Shown here: in pieces, positions 16,013 to 23,149 of the stretch | Position numbering within the stretch: the first letter of the stretch is position 1 | Layout of the letters: each line of letters starts with the position of its first letter | Notes under the pieces: model-generated | Databases searched by the model: none | What the model saw: the letters and a program-made list of their open reading frames with translations, nothing else | Told to the model about the DNA's origin: nothing | DNA from: Myxococcales bacterium | GTDB taxonomy: Bacteria > Myxococcota_A > UBA9160 > SZUA-336 | Assembly: GCA_013215565.1 (NCBI GenBank) | Contig: JABSQV010000033.1 | Coordinates: 1 to 35,584, forward strand | DNA length: 35,584 nucleotides | Direction of reading: 5' to 3' | Made by a program: the position numbers and the translations under genes

Positions 16013-16675
16013 TTGCAGGACCGGGCACCCGCAGCCCCCTACAGCGACCGCGAAGAACGCATCCACACCGTCACGCACGCCGCCGGGCTGGGGCTCAGCC
16101 TGGTGGGTGGAGTGTTGCTCGTGGCAACCGCGAGCGCGCGGGGCGACACCGGTCTCGTAATCGGCTGCGCCGTATTCGGAGCGTCCTTGATCCTGCTCTA
16201 CGGGGCGTCGACCTGCTATCACGGACTTCGTCACGCGCGTGCGAAGCGCTTCCTGCAGAAACTGGATCACGCGGCGATTTTTCTGTTGATCGCCGGCACC
16301 TATACGCCGATTGCGCTGGTGAGCCTGCGCGACAGCGTCGGCGGAATCCTGCTCGCGACGATCTGGGGCCTGGCGCTGTTCGGAATCGGGCTGCAGTTCG
16401 CGCTCCCAGCCTACGCGCGCCGCGTCTCCGTCCCGCTCTATCTCGGCATGGGATGGCTCGCCATCGTCGCCCTGGACCCGCTGATGCAGGCCGTTCCACC
16501 GGGCGGCATCGCGCTCCTGGTCGCGGGCGGACTCGCCTACACGCTCGGCGTGGTGTTCTACGCCTGGCGCAGCCTTCCGTTCAACCACGCGGTCTGGCAC
16601 GCCTTCGTGCTGATTGGGAGCGCGTGCCACTTCTCGTGCGTGCTGGCCTACGTGATCCCGGCCGCCGCCGCCTGA
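16013..16675 (+). CDS. Hemolysin III family (PAQR-type) membrane protein
   Basis: A 220-aa, seven-segment membrane protein of the bacterial hemolysin III/PAQR family. SDREERIHTVTHAAGLGLSL is the classical N-terminal motif. GASTCYHGLRHARAKRFLQK and LDHAAIFLLIAGTYTPIAL contain the conserved Ser-His-Asp-His metal-site residues, and NHAVWHAFVLIGSACHF gives the C-terminal His pair. The frame is open upstream, but I chose the TTG at 16013 with GGAGG 9 nt upstream, which gives the normal family length. Members are thought to act in membrane lipid homeostasis; haemolysis is a historical name. Confidence 0.9.
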   Translation: MQDRAPAAPYSDREERIHTVTHAAGLGLSLVGGVLLVATASARGDTGLVIGCAVFGASLILLYGASTCYHGLRHARAKRFLQKLDHAAIFLLIAGTYTPIALVSLRDSVGGILLATIWGLALFGIGLQFALPAYARRVSVPLYLGMGWLAIVALDPLMQAVPPGGIALLVAGGLAYTLGVVFYAWRSLPFNHAVWHAFVLIGSACHFSCVLAYVIPAAAA

Positions 16676-16677
16676 GC

Positions 16678-16724
16678 GCAAGCGTCAAGCCCATCCCCGG
16701 GCGGCGCCCGTCAAAAGAGCTTGC
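16678..16724. terminator. Possible shared stem structure between convergent genes
   Basis: Between the hemolysin III stop and the acyl-CoA dehydrogenase stop, GCAAGC (16678-16683) can pair with GCTTGC (16719-16724), enclosing a CGGGC-GGC-GCCCG hairpin at 16698-16710. A short A-rich stretch follows the inner hairpin. It could act as a weak bidirectional terminator. Confidence 0.3.
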
Positions 16725-16737
16725 CCGGAACTCTGCG

Positions 16738-17880
16738 TCAGTCTTTCGGCAACCCGAGAATGCGCTCGGCGATGATGTTCTTCTGAATGTTGGGTGTTCC
16801 GCCCCCGATCACGACCTCGGGCCACGAGAGTGCCGCGGCCTGCCAGCGACCCCCGTCGACACTCTCCTCTGAGCCACTCACGTAGGGAGAAGCGCTGCCC
16901 TCGAGTTCCAGCGCGAGTTCTCCGAACTCCACCTCGAGCTCGGCGCGGTGAAGCTTGTTGATCGAGGTCTCGCTGCCGAGCGGATCTCCCTTGAGCTGCT
17001 TGGTCAGGAAGCGCATGCCGTTGAAGCGCATCGCCTCGACCCGGGTCTCGAGACGCGCGAGGCGGCGGCGCACACCGGCATCTTCGAGGACGGCCCGTCC
17101 GTTCTTGCGGCACGAGCGCGCGAGCTGCTTGATCTGTTCCACGCGCCGCTGCAACCCCTCGACCTCGGCGATGCTCGAGCGTTCGCTGGCCAGCGCCGAA
17201 ATCGTGACCTGCCAGCCCTGCCCCTCGTCGCCGAGCCGATTCTCGACCGGGACGCGCACCTGATTGAAGAATACCTCGGCAAAGAACGCGGACCCGGCCA
17301 TAGTCTTGATCGGGCGCACCTCGATTCCGGGAGAATTCATCTCGACGAGCAGGCAGGTGATCCCCTCGTGCTTGACCTCGACCCGGGACGCGGTCCGCAC
17401 GAGCAGGATGATCCACTTTGCAAAGGGCGCCAGGCTCGTCCAGATCTTCTGGCCGCTGACCACGTACTCGTCGTCCTCGCGAACCGCCTTGCACTGCAGC
17501 GAGGCCAGGTCACTGCCCGAGCCCGGCTCCGAATAGCCCGTACACCACTGGTACTTGGAGTCGAGGATGTCGGGGATGAAGCGCTGCTTCTGCGCCTCGG
17601 TCCCGTACTGGACGATCGCAGGCCCGACCCACGCCAGCCCCATGAAGCAACTGCCGAGCGGCGGCGCCTTCCGCCTGGCCATCTCCTCCTTGAGGATCAC
17701 CTGCTGCATGATCGAGCCGCCGCCGCCGCCGACCTCTTCGGGCCACGAAAAACCGACCCAGCGCTTCTCCCGAACCTTGCGCAGCCACTCGTTCCCGTCG
17801 GTCACGGGCAGGTTCTCGTCCAGGAAGGCCCGGACCTGGTCGCGGAACCCCTCTTCTTCGGGCGTCAGCTGAAAATCCAT
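16738..17880 (-). CDS. Acyl-CoA dehydrogenase, second subunit of a coupled pair
   Basis: A 380-aa flavoprotein. It starts MDFQLTPEEEGFRDQVRAFL. The FAD/substrate motif GYSEPGSGSDLASLQCKAV and YVVSGQKIWTSLA are canonical, as are ITCLLVEMNSPGIEVRPI and the C-terminal GGGTPNIQKNIIAERILGLP. The ATG at 17880 shares a base with the TAA of the upstream dehydrogenase (TAATG), so the two are translationally coupled. Side-by-side pairs of this kind form alpha2beta2 heterotetramers in steroid side-chain degradation. This subunit has the better conserved flavin and substrate motifs. Substrate is unknown. Confidence 0.92.
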   Translation of the reverse strand: MDFQLTPEEEGFRDQVRAFLDENLPVTDGNEWLRKVREKRWVGFSWPEEVGGGGGSIMQQVILKEEMARRKAPPLGSCFMGLAWVGPAIVQYGTEAQKQRFIPDILDSKYQWCTGYSEPGSGSDLASLQCKAVREDDEYVVSGQKIWTSLAPFAKWIILLVRTASRVEVKHEGITCLLVEMNSPGIEVRPIKTMAGSAFFAEVFFNQVRVPVENRLGDEGQGWQVTISALASERSSIAEVEGLQRRVEQIKQLARSCRKNGRAVLEDAGVRRRLARLETRVEAMRFNGMRFLTKQLKGDPLGSETSINKLHRAELEVEFGELALELEGSASPYVSGSEESVDGGRWQAAALSWPEVVIGGGTPNIQKNIIAERILGLPKD

Positions 17881-18995
17881 TACAGACCTCCGAGCGCGGC
17901 GACTCGCTCGTAGTGCCAGTCGGCATCCCCGAACGCGGGGCGCGCCCACTTGGAGCGTTTCAGATAGAGCTGGATGTCGTATTCGTCCGTATAGCCGACC
18001 GCGCCGTGGAGTTGTACGCCGTCGATGCCGATCCGAGCGAACGCCTCGCTGGCATAGGCCTTGGCCATCGACGCATAGCGCGGGACTTCCTCGGGCGCTT
18101 CCTCGAGCGCCCAGGCCGCGTAGTAGAGCAGCGACTTGTAGGACTCGATGTCCACGTACATCTCCGCGAGCGGGTGCTTCACACCCTGGAAGCGTCCGAT
18201 CACGGAATCGAACTGGGTGCGCTCCTTTGCATACTCGGTCGTGATCCGGTGCGCCTCCTCCGCGGCCCCGATCATCTCGGCCGTGGTCGCGATCGCACCG
18301 CGATCCAGGAGCCGCGCGATCACCGGCTCGGCGCTCCCGGGTTCGCCGAGCAATCCGTCCTCGGAAACCGAGACATCGGCGAGCGCGAGGGTGCCAAGCC
18401 GCTTGGTGGTGTCCACGGTCGGAAGGTTCCGGCCCGAGAGGCCCGAGGCTTCGGAGTCCAGAACCGCGAGCGAGAGACCGGCCTCGGACCGGAACGCAAC
18501 CACGAAGAGCCCGGCCGATCCCGCGTCGTGCACAAAGCGCTTCTCGCCCCGAAGCAGGAACCCGCTGCCCTCGGCCCGGCCCCCGAGCGAGATCGCGCGC
18601 GGGTCCGGGTCGTTTTCGTCGAACAGCGCGAGGGTGCCGATGGCTGAGCCCTGCGCGATCCGGGGCAGCCAGCGCTGCTTCTGTTCGTCGCTCCCGGCAT
18701 CCAGGATCGCGGCCGCCGCGAGCGCGGTCGATGCGAGTGGCGCGGGAAAGAGCGAGCGCCCGGTTTCCTCGAGCAAAATCACCAGGTCGACCCAGCCGAG
18801 GCCCGCGCCTCCGAATTCCTCGGGAATCGCGAGCCCCGTCCAGCCGAGTTCGGCGATCTGCTTCCAGAGTTCGGGCGAGTAGCCCTCGGCCGTCTCCCCC
18901 AGCCTGCGCACTTCGTCGAGCGGAGCGCTCTCGTCCAGGAACTTGCGTACCTCGTCCCGCAAGAGCTGCTGCTCTTCGCTAAAGCCGAAATTCAT
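17880..18995 (-). CDS. Acyl-CoA dehydrogenase, first subunit of a coupled pair
   Basis: A 371-aa acyl-CoA dehydrogenase family protein. N-terminal MNFGFSEEQQLLRDEVRKFL and GWTGLAIPEEFGGAGLGWVD are typical. The central beta domain is divergent: the usual EPxxGSD is replaced by LFDENDPDPRAISL, implying reduced flavin or substrate contacts. The C-terminal IDGVQLHGAVGYTDEYDIQL is well kept. The ATG at 18995 has AAGGAG 9 nt upstream. Divergence of one partner and conservation of the other fit a heteromeric FadE-type enzyme. Transcription probably starts near a TACAAT box at 19034-19029. It is divergent from an SDR gene. Confidence 0.9.
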   Translation of the reverse strand: MNFGFSEEQQLLRDEVRKFLDESAPLDEVRRLGETAEGYSPELWKQIAELGWTGLAIPEEFGGAGLGWVDLVILLEETGRSLFPAPLASTALAAAAILDAGSDEQKQRWLPRIAQGSAIGTLALFDENDPDPRAISLGGRAEGSGFLLRGEKRFVHDAGSAGLFVVAFRSEAGLSLAVLDSEASGLSGRNLPTVDTTKRLGTLALADVSVSEDGLLGEPGSAEPVIARLLDRGAIATTAEMIGAAEEAHRITTEYAKERTQFDSVIGRFQGVKHPLAEMYVDIESYKSLLYYAAWALEEAPEEVPRYASMAKAYASEAFARIGIDGVQLHGAVGYTDEYDIQLYLKRSKWARPAFGDADWHYERVAALGGL

Positions 18996-19025
18996 CCCTG
19001 GGTACTCCTTGAAACTCCGAATCGC

Positions 19026-19039
19026 TGCATTGTACTGCA
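19026..19039 (-). promoter_or_regulatory. Candidate -10 box (TACAAT) inside TGCA-N6-TGCA
   Basis: On the minus strand TACAAT (19034-19029) is a 5/6 match to the -10 consensus, placed about 34 nt before the dehydrogenase ATG. It is framed by two TGCA boxes (19026-19029 and 19036-19039). No good -35 is seen, so an activator or a weak promoter is possible. Confidence 0.4.
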
Positions 19040-19157
19040 CAACGCCTATCCCCGACTCCGGAGACATGGGAGACTCCGACCAGCGCAGGCCTCGCGCGAT
19101 CGGCTGCGAAGCGCGGAACAGGAACTCCCCGCGGACCACGAGAGAGGAGAGCAACAC

Positions 19158-19904
19158 ATGGACCTCGGCATCCAGGGGCGCACGGCTGCAGTCGCGGCCG
19201 CATCTCGAGGACTCGGTTTCGCCACCGCGCAGGCGCTGGCCCGCGAGGGAGTCCGGGTCGCAATCTGCAGCCGCGATCCTGGCGCCATCGAGGCGGCCGC
19301 GGCCCGCATCGGCGACGGAGCGGTGGGAATTGCATGCGACGTGAGCGCTCCAGAAGGCGCAAAGAGTTTCGTCGAGCAGGCGCACGCGGCGCTCGGAGCG
19401 CTCGACATCCTCGTCACGAACTGCGGCGGTCCTCCGCCCGGTGCTGCCGGAAACGCCGACCCGAAGACGCTCGGGGCGGCGATCCAGGCCAACCTGCTCT
19501 CCATGATCGCGATGATCCACGCGGCACTTCCCGAGATGCGTGAGCGGGGCTGGGGACGTTTGCTCGCAATCACTTCGCAGACCGCGCGTGAGCCGATGCC
19601 CTTCATGGTGCACTCGAATACGGCACGCGCGGGACTGACGGCCTTTCTCAAAACCCTCTCCCGCGAAGTCGCGGCCGACGGCGTCACCGTGAACTCGATC
19701 CTGCCGGGCGGCCACGACACCGAGCGCGTACGCGAACTCGGGGGGCCCGCCATCGACTCGCTCGTGACCCGGAGCCCGGTCGGGCGCCTCGGCGACGCGG
19801 AGGAGTTCGGCCACGTCGCTGCGTTTCTGTGTTCGCGCTGGACCGCGAACCTGACCGGCACCACGCTCACGGTCGACGGGGGCTCGAGCCAGGGCCTGTT
19901 CTAG
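19158..19904 (+). CDS. SDR family protein with altered catalytic tetrad
   Basis: A 248-aa short-chain dehydrogenase/reductase. AVAAASRGLGFATAQALARE is the cofactor-binding segment, CDVS and LVTNCGG the central strands, VNSILPGGHDT and a C-terminal LTVDGGSSQGLF complete the FabG-like shape. The catalytic region reads ITSQTAREPMPFMVHSNTAR: the Ser is present but the YxxxK is replaced by SNTAR, so Tyr and Lys are missing. A subgroup of FabG-like proteins with SN-x-x-R at this position exists, so this need not be a dead enzyme. GAGAGGAG lies shortly before the ATG. Its stop overlaps the opposing gene's stop in a shared CTAG. Confidence 0.85.
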   Translation: MDLGIQGRTAAVAAASRGLGFATAQALAREGVRVAICSRDPGAIEAAAARIGDGAVGIACDVSAPEGAKSFVEQAHAALGALDILVTNCGGPPPGAAGNADPKTLGAAIQANLLSMIAMIHAALPEMRERGWGRLLAITSQTAREPMPFMVHSNTARAGLTAFLKTLSREVAADGVTVNSILPGGHDTERVRELGGPAIDSLVTRSPVGRLGDAEEFGHVAAFLCSRWTANLTGTTLTVDGGSSQGLF

Positions 19905-20242
19905 ACGCACCCCTCGACACGGAGCGGAGTCACCGGCGAAGCTTCAAAGCTCAGGGACTCGGGCCGAACGCCTGCTCGGGGTGGGCACGGTATGTAATAC
20001 GGGCTCTGTTCGTACCCGTCTGGGTCGAAGATGAGAAACTCAAGTCGTTCCAGCTTGACTGGTGCGCCATTGTCGATCGGGGACAGCTTGATCTCACTAC
20101 GGACAGTGAACCCTGACGTCGAAGTGAAGAGAAATCGGGAGTCGTAGCTACCGGAAAATTCGTACGCGCTTGTCTCTGCATGAGCGGTCGCGCACGCAGG
20201 CAACGCAATGGTCATGACGATCGACTGAGTCAGACGGCTCAT
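19901..20242 (-). CDS. Small predicted secreted protein
   Basis: A 113-aa protein I do not recognise. Residues 1-22 form a signal peptide (SIVMTIALPACATAHA, cleavage likely after AHA). The mature part is about 90 residues, beta-rich, with two Cys near positions 85 and 112 that could form a disulfide. AAGGGGGG lies just before the ATG at 20242, which supports a real gene. It converges with the SDR gene; the two stop codons share CTAG at 19901-19904. Base composition is lower in GC than its neighbours, with more A/T codons, which could mean recent acquisition or weak expression. Confidence 0.6.
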   Translation of the reverse strand: MSRLTQSIVMTIALPACATAHAETSAYEFSGSYDSRFLFTSTSGFTVRSEIKLSPIDNGAPVKLERLEFLIFDPDGYEQSPYYIPCPPRAGVRPESLSFEASPVTPLRVEGCV

Positions 20243-20316
20243 GCTGCCCCCCTTGATGACTCCGCGGTTGATTCCGTGACTGGGAATCCGATCCGGCGGG
20301 GGCGGGCGGAGTCGGT

Positions 20317-20322
20317 TACAGT
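20317..20322 (+). promoter_or_regulatory. -10-like box TACAGT, 9 nt before the kdsB ATG
   Basis: TACAGT at 20317-20322 is followed by 9 nt and then the kdsB ATG, with no Shine-Dalgarno between. Transcription from it would give a leaderless or nearly leaderless kdsB message. Confidence 0.4.
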
Positions 20323-20331
20323 GCGCCCGAA

Positions 20332-21093
20332 ATGGCAGCGAAGAACGACCGCGTCGTGGCCGTGATCCCGGCGCGTTGGGCGAGCGAACGGTTTCCGGGC
20401 AAGGTGCTCGTGGATCTCTGCGGGAAGCCCATGATTCAGTGGGTGCACGAGCGAGTCAGCCAGGCATCCCGAATCGCTGAGGTCTGGGTGGCGACCGAGG
20501 ACGAGCGCGTCGCGCGCTGCGTGGAAGGCTTCGGGGGCCGGGTCGCGCTCACCTCGCCCGATCACGCGACGGGAACGGACCGGGTCGCCGAGGCCGTCCG
20601 GGGGCTGGAGGCGGATTGGATCCTCAACGTCCAGGGCGACGAACCGCTGGTCCCGCCCGGAGACCTCGATCGCCTGATCGAGGCCATGCTCGCTCATCCC
20701 GAGTGCGAAATGGGAACCCTGGCCGTGCCGCTCGAGGCCGAGGACCCGGACTTTGGAAACCCCGACGTCGTCAAGCTCGTGCTTTCGGCAGACGGGAACG
20801 CGCTCTACTTCAGCCGCTCCCCGATTCCGTTCGCGCGCGCGGATCGCCCCCACGGGGCCCAGCCGCTCCGGCACTGGGGCATCTACGCGTTTCGCCGGGA
20901 TTACCTCGAGCGCTTCGTTACAATCCCCCGGAGTCCCCTGGAGCGGAGCGAGCGTCTCGAGCAGCTCCGCGCGCTGGAGGACGGGGCGAGGATCCGCGTG
21001 GTCCAGAGCAGCGAGCAGACCCTGTCGGTCGACCGGCCCCGAGATGCCGAGCGCGTCGCCGCGCTCATGAAGGAACTGGGAGTGGCCGAGTGA
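20332..21093 (+). CDS. kdsB: 3-deoxy-manno-octulosonate cytidylyltransferase (CMP-KDO synthetase)
   Basis: A 253-aa cytoplasmic enzyme that activates KDO with CTP for lipid A-core assembly. VVAVIPARWASERFPGKVL is the nucleotide-binding signature, PDHATGTDRVAEAV and WILNVQGDEPLVPP carry the metal/CTP residues, and HWGIYAFRRDYLERFV is the C-terminal motif. The length matches the family. The stop overlaps the kdsA GTG in GTGA, starting a three-gene coupled operon. The start is next to a possible -10 box rather than a Shine-Dalgarno. Confidence 0.96.
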   Translation: MAAKNDRVVAVIPARWASERFPGKVLVDLCGKPMIQWVHERVSQASRIAEVWVATEDERVARCVEGFGGRVALTSPDHATGTDRVAEAVRGLEADWILNVQGDEPLVPPGDLDRLIEAMLAHPECEMGTLAVPLEAEDPDFGNPDVVKLVLSADGNALYFSRSPIPFARADRPHGAQPLRHWGIYAFRRDYLERFVTIPRSPLERSERLEQLRALEDGARIRVVQSSEQTLSVDRPRDAERVAALMKELGVAE

Positions 21094-21941
21094 GCGGTTC
21101 GAGCTTCGAAATCGGGCGCGGGGTCAGGGTCGGCGGAGACGCGCCGCTGCTGATGGCGGGACCGTGCGTCATCGAGAGCGAGGAGCTCTGCCTCGAAATC
21201 GGGCAGCAGCTCAAGAAGACCTGCGCCGAACTCGGCATCGAATACGTGTTCAAGGCCTCCTTCGACAAGGCCAACCGCACCAGCCTCAGTTCGTTTCGTG
21301 GACCCGGACTGGAGGCAGGCTGTCGAATTCTGGAATCGGTGGCGGAGACGCTCCAGGTCCCGGTCGTGACGGACGTGCACGAGGTGCACCAGATCGAAAA
21401 GGTCGCGCGCTCAGTGGACGTGATTCAGATCCCGGCGTTCCTATGCCGCCAGACCGATCTCCTCGTCGAAGCAGGTCGTACGGGGCGCACCGTCAACATC
21501 AAGAAGGGACAGTTCCTGGCTCCGGAACAGATGCGCGGTCCGATCGAGAAAGTCATGAGCACCGGAAACGAGCAGGTCATGGTGACCGAACGCGGGACCA
21601 CTTTCGGATACGGCGCGCTCGTGGTCGACATGTTGTCGCTGGTCACGATGCGCGAGTTCGGGGTGCCCGTCATCTTCGACGCGACCCACGCCGTGCAACA
21701 GCCGGGTGAAGAAGAGACGGGCGGAGAGCGGCACCTTGCTGCGACCCTGATGCGGTCGGCCGCAGCCGTCGGCGTGGACGGCTTCTTCGCCGAGACCCAT
21801 CCCGACCCCGATGCGGCGCTATCCGACGGTGCGACTTCGATTCCGCTCGCCGAGATGCACGACCTGCTCGAGGGTGCAAAGGAGATCCATGACCTGGTCG
21901 GAGCGAGCAGCGCGAATCCGGGCCATCGTTCTAGACGTTGA
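21090..21941 (+). CDS. kdsA: 3-deoxy-8-phosphooctulonate synthase (KDO-8-phosphate synthase)
   Basis: A 283-aa TIM-barrel enzyme condensing phosphoenolpyruvate with arabinose 5-phosphate. Conserved blocks are LLMAGPCVIESEE, FKASFDKANRTS, GLEAGCRILE, VDVIQIPAFLCRQTDLL, NIKKGQFLAPEQM and the C-terminal DGFFAETHPDPDAALSDG. The start is GTG 21090, overlapping the kdsB stop; this is the only start giving the normal N terminus. Its last 53 nt overlap kdsC in a different frame. Cytoplasmic, early step of the CMP-KDO pathway. Confidence 0.96.
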   Translation: MSGSSFEIGRGVRVGGDAPLLMAGPCVIESEELCLEIGQQLKKTCAELGIEYVFKASFDKANRTSLSSFRGPGLEAGCRILESVAETLQVPVVTDVHEVHQIEKVARSVDVIQIPAFLCRQTDLLVEAGRTGRTVNIKKGQFLAPEQMRGPIEKVMSTGNEQVMVTERGTTFGYGALVVDMLSLVTMREFGVPVIFDATHAVQQPGEEETGGERHLAATLMRSAAAVGVDGFFAETHPDPDAALSDGATSIPLAEMHDLLEGAKEIHDLVGASSANPGHRSRR

Positions 21942-22416
21942 CGGCGTCCTGACCGACGGCGGCGTCTTCTACGGACCCGACGGGGCCACCTTCAAGCGCT
22001 TCGAGGTCCGTGACGGCCAGGCCATCCGCATGGCGCGCGCGTCCGGGCTTGCGGTCGGCCTGATCTCGGGGCGCTCGGATCCGGGCACGCTCCGGCGCGC
22101 GGAGGAACTCGACCTCGACTTCGTCCGTACCGGAGAGCAGGACAAGCTCGAGGGCCTACGCAGAATCCTCGAGGAGCAGGGCCTCCAGGCGGCCGAGTGC
22201 CTCTACGTCGGGGACGACCTGCCAGACCTCCCCGCGATGCGCGAGGCCGGAATCGGCGTCGCCGTGGGCGATGCCCTCCCCGAGGTCCGCGAACGCGCCG
22301 ACCTGGTGCTCGAGACAACTGGGGGCCATGGAGCGGTGCGCGAGGTCATCGTGCGCCTGATGCAGGCCCAGGGGACCTGGAAGGCCGCGGCCGGGCGCTA
22401 TTTCGACGCGGAGTAA
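21889..22416 (+). CDS. kdsC: 3-deoxy-D-manno-octulosonate 8-phosphate phosphatase
   Basis: A 175-aa HAD-superfamily phosphatase releasing KDO from KDO-8-phosphate. Motif I is LDVDGVLTDG (catalytic Asp pair), motif II the ISGRSD segment, motif III includes the Lys in GEQDKLEG, and motif IV is YVGDDLPDLPAM. Like other KdsC proteins it lacks a cap domain. The start is ATG 21889 with AAGGAG close upstream, so the gene begins 53 nt inside kdsA. With kdsB and kdsA it makes a full CMP-KDO supply set except for arabinose-5-phosphate isomerase, which is not in this window. Confidence 0.95.
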   Translation: MTWSERAARIRAIVLDVDGVLTDGGVFYGPDGATFKRFEVRDGQAIRMARASGLAVGLISGRSDPGTLRRAEELDLDFVRTGEQDKLEGLRRILEEQGLQAAECLYVGDDLPDLPAMREAGIGVAVGDALPEVRERADLVLETTGGHGAVREVIVRLMQAQGTWKAAAGRYFDAE

Positions 22417-22485
22417 CCCCCGGTCAGCCGCGAGTCGTCTCACCCCGCAGAGACCTCGCGAAGCCGTCGAATTCCGGCTTCGGAA

Positions 22486-22740
22486 TCAGTAGCCGAACGA
22501 CACCCCGGCGAGCACGCGGTGGACGCGGTAGTCCCGATAGGTGGTTCCCGTGTCTCGATTCGAGTTGCGGTCGGCGAAATCGTAACGCGCAAACCAGGAG
22601 ATGTTCTTCGAGAAGCGGTAGCGCGCGAACACCCCGGCCCGAACGCGGTCGTACTCGAGCTTCGCATCGTCTGCATCGGCCTCGTCCGCCTCGCGGCCGT
22701 CGTAGTTCCGGTGCGCGAAGGACCCCGACAGGGCCCGCGT
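22486..22740 (-). pseudogene. Remnant of an outer-membrane beta-barrel protein (C-terminal part only)
   Basis: On the minus strand, about 84 codons run to a TGA at 22488-22486 and end in FARYDFADRNS, TTYRDYRVHRVLAGVSFGY. Alternating polar/hydrophobic strands and a final aromatic Tyr are the hallmark of outer-membrane barrels recognised by BamA. The frame contains no plausible start with a Shine-Dalgarno and no signal peptide, and it meets a TAG at 22785-22783. I found no continuation of the barrel in another frame upstream, so the N-terminal part has been lost, apparently at the border with the Ser-Asp repeat gene on the other strand. This fills an otherwise gene-free stretch of about 350 bases. 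Confidence 0.65.
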
Positions 22741-22767
22741 CCGCTGCCTTCCAAGAGGAGGAACCTC

Positions 22768-23061
22768 GTGTTCTCTTGCGCACTATTGAAGCGGATGTTT
22801 GCGATCGTGAGTGCAGCCCTGCTGCTGACGTTCCCTTGGGCGCCAGGCCTGGCGCTGGGCGACACGGGCGACCTCGAGTTCCCATCCTTTCTAGAGAGCG
22901 AAGCAGGCGCCCTGCCCGCCGGGGCGATCTTCGTCGCGTCATTCGGAGACGACGAAGAAGATTCCGAAGGCGACTCCGAAGCCGACTCGGACAGCGACTC
23001 GGACGCAGACAGCGACACCGACGCCGATTCGGATTCCGAGTCAGAACAGGATACCGTCTGA
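22768..23061 (+). CDS. Secreted acidic Ser-Asp repeat protein
   Basis: A 97-aa predicted exported protein. It starts at GTG 22768 with AGAGGAGGAA 8 nt upstream; an ATG at 22795 is an alternative. MFSCALLKR is a short n-region, MFAIVSAALLLTFPWAPGLA the hydrophobic core, with cleavage near ALG-D. The mature part is about 62 residues. The last 35 are Asp/Glu/Ser repeats (GDSEADSDSDSDADSDTDAD), extremely acidic and likely unstructured. They could bind Ca2+ or act as a periplasmic polyanion. No family recognised. A strong hairpin follows the stop. Confidence 0.65.
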   Translation: MFSCALLKRMFAIVSAALLLTFPWAPGLALGDTGDLEFPSFLESEAGALPAGAIFVASFGDDEEDSEGDSEADSDSDSDADSDTDADSDSESEQDTV

Positions 23062-23075
23062 CCCTTTCTGACGGG

Positions 23076-23106
23076 CCCGGCCCGGCCTGACCCAGGCCGG
23101 ACCGGG
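23076..23106 (+). terminator. Candidate hairpin terminator after the Ser-Asp repeat gene
   Basis: CCCGG (23076-23080) and CCGGCCTG (23082-23089) pair with CAGGCCGG (23093-23100) and CCGGG (23102-23106), one C-A mismatch, loop of 3 nt. This is a 13-bp GC-rich stem 15 nt after the stop. The following bases, TCGCTCTCTCG, are only moderately T-rich, so termination efficiency is uncertain. Confidence 0.5.
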
Positions 23107-23149
23107 TCGCTCTCTCGCCCGGACCGCCGGGAAGAAAGCTGGAGACGGC

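Noticed and set aside
22960-23052. Ser-Asp codon repeats as a CRISPR or DNA repeat array
   Set aside because: Units are 6-9 bp, imperfect and in frame with an exported protein; no spacers.
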